From Acidimicrobiales bacterium (GTDB lineage Bacteria; Actinomycetota; Acidimicrobiia; Acidimicrobiales; Poriferisodalaceae): a DNA stretch of 64,000 nucleotides. The notes beneath the pieces were generated by a model. The model ran no database searches and had not been told where the DNA came from. It worked only from the letters and a program-made list of their open reading frames with translations. The DNA is taken from the NCBI GenBank assembly GCA_014239555.1, contig JAAZYR010000003.1, positions 62,001-126,000 of the forward strand, written 5' to 3'. Made by a program: the position numbers and the translations under genes. Position 1 is the stretch's first letter. Each line of letters opens with the position of its first letter. Below are positions 58,934 through 64,000 of the stretch, piece by piece.

Positions 58934-59772
58934 ACTCTGTTCAGATCGTCACTGATAGTTCCTGCGATCTACCTGAGGATCTCATAAACCAATTTGGGAT
59001 TGGCATCGTGCCTCTCAAAATTCGATTCGGGCAAACAGAGTTCGTTGATCGGCTTGAACTCACTACAGACCAATTTTGGGAAAAGTGCCGTGAGACAGAC
59101 GAATTACCGTCAACTGCCGCCCCAGCACCCGGCGCATTCATCGCTGAATTTCAACGTGCAGCCGATGAGGGTGCATCCGGCGTGGTTGCCATAGTGCTCA
59201 GTGGAGAACTTTCAGCAACTATCGAAGCTGCGCAACAAGCTGCGCGTGAGGTTGAGGGCAACATAGATGTCAGAGTCGTCGATAGCCGAACCGTAACCCT
59301 TGGCCTTGGCGCAGTAGTAGTGGCAGCCGCACAAGCAGCAAAAGGAGGCGCGGACATAGACGAGGTCTCAAACATCGCGACTGACAGTGCAGCTCGCACC
59401 CACGTTCATGCTGCTTTAGACACTCTCGAAAATTTGCGAAAAGGTGGGCGAATCGGTGCAGCAGGATCTCTTCTTGGGTCAATGCTCTCGATCAAACCTC
59501 TGATCGAAGTACGAGATGGTGTTGTTGAACCGGCAGGAAAACAACGAACAAGAACCAAGGCACTTAGCTATCTCGTCAAAGTGGTGGAAGAGCACGCTCA
59601 GCAAATTGAAAGCATCTACGTCACCCATGCAGCATGTGACGACGTGGATTCTTTTGTGGAACGAATCCAATCGTTAGTCCAAACCGACGTGTTAGTCGGA
59701 CAGGTTGGGCCAGTAGTAGGCGCCCACGCGGGTATCGGAACAATCGGTGTCGCTTTTCAAACCACTAGCTAA
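58930..59772 (+). CDS. DegV family fatty-acid-binding protein
   Basis: 280-residue protein resembling FakB, which holds fatty acids for phosphorylation by FakA. TDSSCDLP at 9-16 is the family start; ELPSTAAPAPGAF, SRTVTLGLGAVV and ENLRKGGRIG are conserved. It lies between murJ and the pseudokinase, overlapping murJ by 4 bp. No FakA gene is in the window. Confidence 0.92.
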   Translation: MNSVQIVTDSSCDLPEDLINQFGIGIVPLKIRFGQTEFVDRLELTTDQFWEKCRETDELPSTAAPAPGAFIAEFQRAADEGASGVVAIVLSGELSATIEAAQQAAREVEGNIDVRVVDSRTVTLGLGAVVVAAAQAAKGGADIDEVSNIATDSAARTHVHAALDTLENLRKGGRIGAAGSLLGSMLSIKPLIEVRDGVVEPAGKQRTRTKALSYLVKVVEEHAQQIESIYVTHAACDDVDSFVERIQSLVQTDVLVGQVGPVVGAHAGIGTIGVAFQTTS

Positions 59773-59791
59773 CTGAACCCTTAAAAAAATA

Positions 59792-61213
59792 ATGGACGCC
59801 GGAGATCACCAGAGGTACAGAATTGATGATCGCGTCAGCACAGGCCCTGTCGAATCGTGGAACGGCTTAGATCGGACCCTAGATCGACCGGTAACGATCA
59901 GAGTTCTAGATCCCTCGACTGAAATTGGGAAACGTGTCCAACTACAGGCACGATCTCTTACTCGAGTTGAGCATCCTGCGTTGTTACATGTTCTCGACAC
60001 CATTGATCTTGAAGATCACTTTGGGGTAGTTACGGAGTTACTGCCCGAAGAGACTCTCGAAGACCGTCTCTCTCAACAAAGCCGCTTTTCTCCTCAAGAG
60101 GCAATCACCATTGGCATCCAGCTCGGCGAAGCTTTGGCGACCCTCCACAACGCTGGCTTCGCGCTTGGCGGACTCCAAGCTAAAGATGTCGGACAACGAA
60201 AAGACGGGACAGTTGTCATTGTTGAAGGTCCTCCAACCAGTGATGCCATCGGTATCCCTGCTCGCCCGAGCGATGACATAGGCGCACTAGGCGAGCTACT
60301 TCATTACCTATTAGTTGGTTTCAGGCCACAAATCGATCACCAAGGGCGCTACGAACTCCACCCCGCGCTACCCGCGCCGTTACAGCAACTCATCAGGCGG
60401 TCGGTCGACCGGGACAGCCAGTGGTCTGACGCCACCGCTCTGGTTCTGTCTTTAAGGTCACTCCAACAGGATTTCGATCGACTCCCTTACGGTGTGGAGA
60501 CAACTCAAAGCGATTATTTGCGGGCTGAGCGCACATGGTTCGCCCCGGTAGCAATCATTGCGGTGTTAGCTGGGTTGGTCATCATCACGGGACTTTTTGT
60601 GACCCGAACCGAAACCACTCCCTCACTTGCTGGGGGTGTCAGCGAAGTAGTGCGCTTAGAACCTGAGCAAACCATTCTCATGGATAATGTCTCAGATCCT
60701 TTAGCAGACGTGGCCCCAGTCACTTCGCGTCCTTCTTCTCCTTCATCGCGACTTGTAATTGTTCGCATCGTTGATTTTGATCCCGCTGGTGACAATGACC
60801 GAAAAGAACATACTGAAAAGCTCGATCTGATCAACAACGGCGACAGCAGCAACGGTTGGTACACGGAGCGTTACACCACAAGCGATTTTGGCAAACTGAA
60901 AGACGGCGTGGGCCTCATCATTGAGCTTGGGCCAACGCCCCAGCTCATTGATCAGCTCCGAATTAGTTCTCCAACTATTGATTGGTCGTTTGAGATTTTT
61001 GCGTCCCAGGACAGCAGCGGAGCCATGCAGAAATGGGGCGAGGCAGTCACCAGCCGAAACGAAATCAGCGGAACGATCACGGTTCCTTTAGATGGAGCAC
61101 CCGCGGCCACCCTTTTGTTATGGATAACAGATCTTGGGAAAAGACTGCCTGCTGGAGGGCATCGAGTAACGATCAGCGAACTGAAGGTCAGTGGGCGTCC
61201 ACTATTTGGCTAG
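59792..61213 (+). CDS. Membrane-anchored pseudokinase (MviN-associated domain encoded separately)
   Basis: 473 residues in three parts: a protein-kinase-like domain (about 8-230), one helix (about 249-270) and an extracellular domain (about 320-470) with a beta-sandwich, carbohydrate-binding look. Key kinase residues are missing: VAIK is VTIRV with R37, HRD is L125-G-G, the magnesium Asn is D132, and DFG is V144-E-G. It therefore should not phosphorylate. In mycobacteria the same module is the C-terminus of MviN and binds FhaA when phosphorylated by PknB; here it is split off. Confidence 0.82.
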   Translation: MDAGDHQRYRIDDRVSTGPVESWNGLDRTLDRPVTIRVLDPSTEIGKRVQLQARSLTRVEHPALLHVLDTIDLEDHFGVVTELLPEETLEDRLSQQSRFSPQEAITIGIQLGEALATLHNAGFALGGLQAKDVGQRKDGTVVIVEGPPTSDAIGIPARPSDDIGALGELLHYLLVGFRPQIDHQGRYELHPALPAPLQQLIRRSVDRDSQWSDATALVLSLRSLQQDFDRLPYGVETTQSDYLRAERTWFAPVAIIAVLAGLVIITGLFVTRTETTPSLAGGVSEVVRLEPEQTILMDNVSDPLADVAPVTSRPSSPSSRLVIVRIVDFDPAGDNDRKEHTEKLDLINNGDSSNGWYTERYTTSDFGKLKDGVGLIIELGPTPQLIDQLRISSPTIDWSFEIFASQDSSGAMQKWGEAVTSRNEISGTITVPLDGAPAATLLLWITDLGKRLPAGGHRVTISELKVSGRPLFG

Positions 61214-61263
61214 ATCTGTTGACAAGATTCATTTGCCCAAAGTGTCCTAGATAGGATCATTCT

Positions 61264-61569
61264 GTGACGTCTCCAGCCTTTGAAAAGTCAACGGACACGA
61301 GTTTGGCTAATCGCGCCACCAAGATCGTCGTTGACTTCGTTGAATTACTGCGGGGAAGAACCACGGGTCCTCTCCTTCTCATCGCTCGCGTCATCGTTTA
61401 TGGCATTGTGCTTTGTGTCGCAGCAGCAGCTGTTGCAACTCTTGTAGTTATTGCTGCGGTGAAAGCTACGAATAACTTTTTGCCAGGTGGCGTCTGGAGC
61501 ACCCATCTTCTCTTGGGGACTTTGTTCGCAGCAGCTGGTGGCCTTCTCTGGTCAAAACGCCTCGCTTAA
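61264..61569 (+). CDS. Small membrane protein upstream of trxB
   Basis: 101-residue protein with a basic N-terminus and two helices at about 40-63 and 78-95. It resembles the small actinobacterial membrane proteins of holin-superfamily type, but I do not recognise a defined function. It starts at a GTG, 34 bp before trxB. The sigM gene often found at this place is absent. Confidence 0.65.
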   Translation: MTSPAFEKSTDTSLANRATKIVVDFVELLRGRTTGPLLLIARVIVYGIVLCVAAAAVATLVVIAAVKATNNFLPGGVWSTHLLLGTLFAAAGGLLWSKRLA

Positions 61570-61603
61570 ATCCGACAAGTAACCACCCCCAACGGGAGAC
61601 AAT

Positions 61604-62551
61604 GTGAACGACATCCGTGACACCTTGATCATCGGGAGTGGTCCTGCTGGCCTCACAGCGGCAATTTATGCAGCAAGAGCGAACATGGCACCGTTGGTGA
61701 TTGAAGGCGAACCGTCTTCGACCAGCGATCAACCAGGTGGTCAACTTATGTTGACAACAGACGTCGAAAATTTTCCCGGTTTCCCTGAAGGAATCATGGG
61801 CCCTGAATTAATGACGAACTTCAGGTCACAAGCATCACGATTCGGGGCAGAGTTCATTACAAGCAAAGTCACGCGCGTCGATTTCAGCGCGCGCCCATTC
61901 ACGGTTTGGGTCGGAGAAGATTCTTACCAAGCACGAACCGTCATTGTCTCAACCGGAGCGCAAAGCCTGATGTTGGGACTACCGAATGAAGACCGTCTCC
62001 TTGGACATGGACTTTCCACTTGCGCCACCTGCGACGGATTTTTCTTTCGAGATCAAGAGATTGCCGTAGTGGGGGGCGGAGATAGTGCAGTCGAAGAAGC
62101 AACTTTCCTCACTCGGTTTGCGTCAAAGGTGTATTTAGTCCACCGTCGCGATGAACTACGGGCTTCCAAAATTATGCGCGACCGAGCCCTTTCGAACCCC
62201 AAATTAGAGATCCTCTGGAACAGCCAGGTCGTTGAAATCCAAGGCGACGAGAAATTGTCAGGGGTAGTGCTTGAAGACACCATCACAAAGGCGCAAAACC
62301 CTTTGAGTGTTCAAGGCCTCTTCATTGCGATCGGGCATCGCCCCAACACTGATCTTTTTCGAGATCACCTAGAACTCAAGGAAAATGGATACCTGGTGAC
62401 GGAGCCCAACAGCAGCAAAACCCAGATAGCTGGGATTTTTGCTTGCGGAGACGTCCAAGACGATTACTACCGCCAAGCGATAACAGCAGCTGGCTCGGGA
62501 TGCATGGCAGCCATTGATGCTGAGAGATGGTTAGAGGAACACTCCACCTAG
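61604..62551 (+). CDS. trxB: Thioredoxin reductase
   Basis: 315-residue FAD/NADPH enzyme. FAD site IIGSGPAGLTAA, redox pair CATC in LSTCATCDGFFFR, NADPH site VVGGGDSAVEEA, and the C-terminal FACGDVQDDYYRQAITAAGSG. It reduces the thioredoxin encoded next, which in turn could supply CcdA at the other end of the window. Confidence 0.97.
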   Translation: MNDIRDTLIIGSGPAGLTAAIYAARANMAPLVIEGEPSSTSDQPGGQLMLTTDVENFPGFPEGIMGPELMTNFRSQASRFGAEFITSKVTRVDFSARPFTVWVGEDSYQARTVIVSTGAQSLMLGLPNEDRLLGHGLSTCATCDGFFFRDQEIAVVGGGDSAVEEATFLTRFASKVYLVHRRDELRASKIMRDRALSNPKLEILWNSQVVEIQGDEKLSGVVLEDTITKAQNPLSVQGLFIAIGHRPNTDLFRDHLELKENGYLVTEPNSSKTQIAGIFACGDVQDDYYRQAITAAGSGCMAAIDAERWLEEHST

Positions 62552-62633
62552 CTAAGTGACTGCAGGTAGAGGTAAGCCGATTAACTATCGATGAATGCCA
62601 CTAGAGTGCCTTCACCCGAGATGAGGACACAAA

Positions 62634-62957
62634 ATGGCTGAGGGCATTACCGACCTTGATATGAATTCTTTTGACGAAGCGATCAATTCTTCGGATACTC
62701 CGGTCCTTGTTGATTTCTGGGCGGAGTGGTGCGGCCCTTGCAAAATGATTGCTCCAATTCTTGAGGAGATCGCTTCAGAACAAGAAGGAATCAAAATAGC
62801 AAAAGTTAATGTTGACGAAAGCCCTGATCTAGCTCGCCGTTACGAAATTATGAGCATCCCAGCTCTAATAGTTTTTGAAAACGGGTCACCCGCTAAAAAG
62901 CTCATCGGGGCTAAGCCCAAGGGTGCTCTGCTCGAGGAGATCGGCGAATTCCTATAG
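62634..62957 (+). CDS. trxA: Thioredoxin
   Basis: 107 residues with the active site WCGPC in VDFWAEWCGPCKMIAP, followed by VNVDESPDLARRYEIMSIPALIVFENG with the cis-proline. 82 bp after trxB. Its 3' end probably overlaps the start of the CwlM-like gene. Confidence 0.97.
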   Translation: MAEGITDLDMNSFDEAINSSDTPVLVDFWAEWCGPCKMIAPILEEIASEQEGIKIAKVNVDESPDLARRYEIMSIPALIVFENGSPAKKLIGAKPKGALLEEIGEFL

Positions 62958-63928
62958 AGCCGACAGCGATTCGCCCGTTCGGAATCGGCGCTCAAGGCGC
63001 CCATGTTCGCGATCTTCAGGGCCGTCTGATTTCTCTTGGGCATTCCTCTGGTTTGGTTGATGGAACCTTTGGTGAATCAACGAAAGCAGCTCTGGAGCGT
63101 TTCCAAACTCAGCGAGCCATTGACGTGGACGGCATTTGCGGACCTCAAACATGGAGTCAGCTTGTGGAAGCCGGTCATCGGCTTGGCTCGCGCCTCTTAT
63201 ACCTGCAGGTACCAGCACTGAGGGGTGACGATGTTGCGGAACTCCAGCGCCTATTGACGACGCTCGGGTTCCCCATGGGTCATATAGACGGAATCCATGG
63301 CGAACTAACCGCTTCTGCAATGGTGGATTTTCAGTTGAATGCCGGGCTGGTGCCAGACGGTGTTTGTGGATCCGTCACCATTGAGGTTTTGCAACGAGTA
63401 GCAACTCGGTTTGGGGGATCCACGGAGATCACCCGACTTCGAGAGCAACATAAGTTTTCTATTGTTGGCCATCGGTTAAATGGATACAAAATCCTTGTAG
63501 CTGAAACTGGAGGATTAGATGCCATCGTTGCATCCCTCCGACGAAACCTTACGGACGCAGGGGCAGAGGTTCTCACGGCTCACCATCCCGATTGGAGTAG
63601 CCACGCCCGCCAAGCAAATAGTTTTGGAGCTGATTTTTGTATAGGAGTCGAGATCCGCGAAGGAATCCCCTCTATTTGTCATTTTCTCGGGGATCATTTC
63701 GAAAGCCCAACCGGCAAACAAATTGGAAACGCCGTTTCCTCCAATCTCCAGGATCTGTTCCCTGGGATCACATCGATAGGGATGCGACTCCCCTTGTTGA
63801 GGGAAACTCAAATGCCCGCTCTGCTGTTTCGACTGAGCGATGTAAACGCGTTGGTTCGCAGCCACCAAATGATGGCAAAGATAATTACCCGGGAAGTTCG
63901 TGGATTTGTTCAAAAAGGTCTTGAATAG
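62948..63928 (+). CDS. CwlM-like peptidoglycan-binding pseudoamidase
   Basis: Two PG_binding_1 repeats then an amidase_3-like domain. Only TTG at 63053 is a standard start, but it would cut the first repeat, whose beginning (GAQGAHVRDLQGRLISLG) is encoded upstream in the same frame. I suggest a rare ATT at 62948, 8 bases after GAGGAG, or ATA at 62954, overlapping the trxA stop; 326 residues. In the amidase domain the DPGHGG motif is absent, ISIH is replaced by IGVEI and the late LVE by LFR, so zinc ligands are missing. Mycobacterial CwlM at this place activates MurA without hydrolysing wall. Confidence 0.75.
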   Translation: MPIEPTAIRPFGIGAQGAHVRDLQGRLISLGHSSGLVDGTFGESTKAALERFQTQRAIDVDGICGPQTWSQLVEAGHRLGSRLLYLQVPALRGDDVAELQRLLTTLGFPMGHIDGIHGELTASAMVDFQLNAGLVPDGVCGSVTIEVLQRVATRFGGSTEITRLREQHKFSIVGHRLNGYKILVAETGGLDAIVASLRRNLTDAGAEVLTAHHPDWSSHARQANSFGADFCIGVEIREGIPSICHFLGDHFESPTGKQIGNAVSSNLQDLFPGITSIGMRLPLLRETQMPALLFRLSDVNALVRSHQMMAKIITREVRGFVQKGLE

Positions 63929-63941
63929 TACGCCAAGGCAG

Positions 63942-63950
63942 TTATCCACA
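63942..63950 (+). promoter_or_regulatory. Perfect DnaA box near the window end
   Basis: TTATCCACA, exact consensus, 14 bases after the cwlM-like stop. A weaker site TTATGAACA (7 of 9) follows at 63953-63961. No gene is visible from 63929 to the end. Confidence 0.65.
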
Positions 63951-64000
63951 GGTTATGAACATCGGATATTTAGTCGATTCAGTTCCGTTGGCAAATAATG

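Noticed and set aside
61214-61263. TTGACA before the small membrane protein as a promoter
   Set aside because: The nearest -10-like TAGATA is 23 bases away, too far for a normal spacer.

Overview
This window looks like a chromosomal segment from an actinomycete, most likely the class Acidimicrobiia (inference). Actinobacterial markers are a WhiB7-like regulator, DUF2017, CarD, HspR, DUF5318, DUF6049, an F420-type luciferase-like oxidoreductase and an Rv0338c-type Fe-S protein. GC content is moderate by eye, near 50%, which is low for the phylum and fits marine or freshwater lineages. I see no prophage, insertion sequence, CRISPR array or plasmid gene, and no gene-free stretch over 300 bases.

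Layout. 1-5.2 kb: whiB, a thioredoxin/CcdA/poly-gamma-glutamate-hydrolase-like operon, pdxH, a two-gene fluoride exporter and serS. 5.3-14.6 kb: a respiratory block, with the aa3 oxidase genes ctaF, ctaE, ctaD and ctaC, a membrane protein of unknown role, a second divergent subunit III/subunit I pair, then ctaB and ctaA. The second subunit I has lost all six heme and copper histidines. 14.7-22.9 kb: clpS, DUF2017, tRNA-Glu, a two-component system, a beta-propeller lipoprotein, an F420 oxidoreductase, rpmB-rpmG, a YcaQ-like protein, DUF983, tRNA-Asp and tRNA-Phe. 23.0-36.2 kb: malic enzyme and a long purine operon, purA-D-E-B-C-S-Q-L-F-M-pyrE, mostly joined by 4-bp ATGA overlaps. 36.4-40.3 kb: dnaK-grpE-dnaJ-hspR. 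40.3-44.6 kb: gpm, a P-II protein, an Fe-S oxidoreductase, dcd and tRNA-Gly. 44.7-53.9 kb: the origin-proximal block dnaB-(amidohydrolase, SMP-30)-rplI-rpsR-ssb-rpsF-PBP-like-DUF5318-pcnA. 54.1-63.9 kb: carD, a GNAT protein, DUF6049, murJ, degV, a pseudokinase, a small membrane protein, trxB, trxA and a cwlM-like gene. The window ends with a perfect DnaA box.

How it works together. The last 20 kb resembles the two flanks of the actinobacterial replication origin, joined at DUF5318-pcnA and pointing to an origin just beyond the right edge. The most unusual feature is the number of apparently dead enzymes in conserved positions: a ligand-free oxidase subunit I with a degenerate subunit III partner, a class A penicillin-binding protein without recognisable catalytic residues, a MurJ-linked pseudokinase and a CwlM-type amidase without zinc ligands. 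All are intact open frames, so they are probably retained as structural or regulatory proteins. Start codons were re-chosen for many genes from Shine-Dalgarno sites and overlaps; these choices are stated in each entry.
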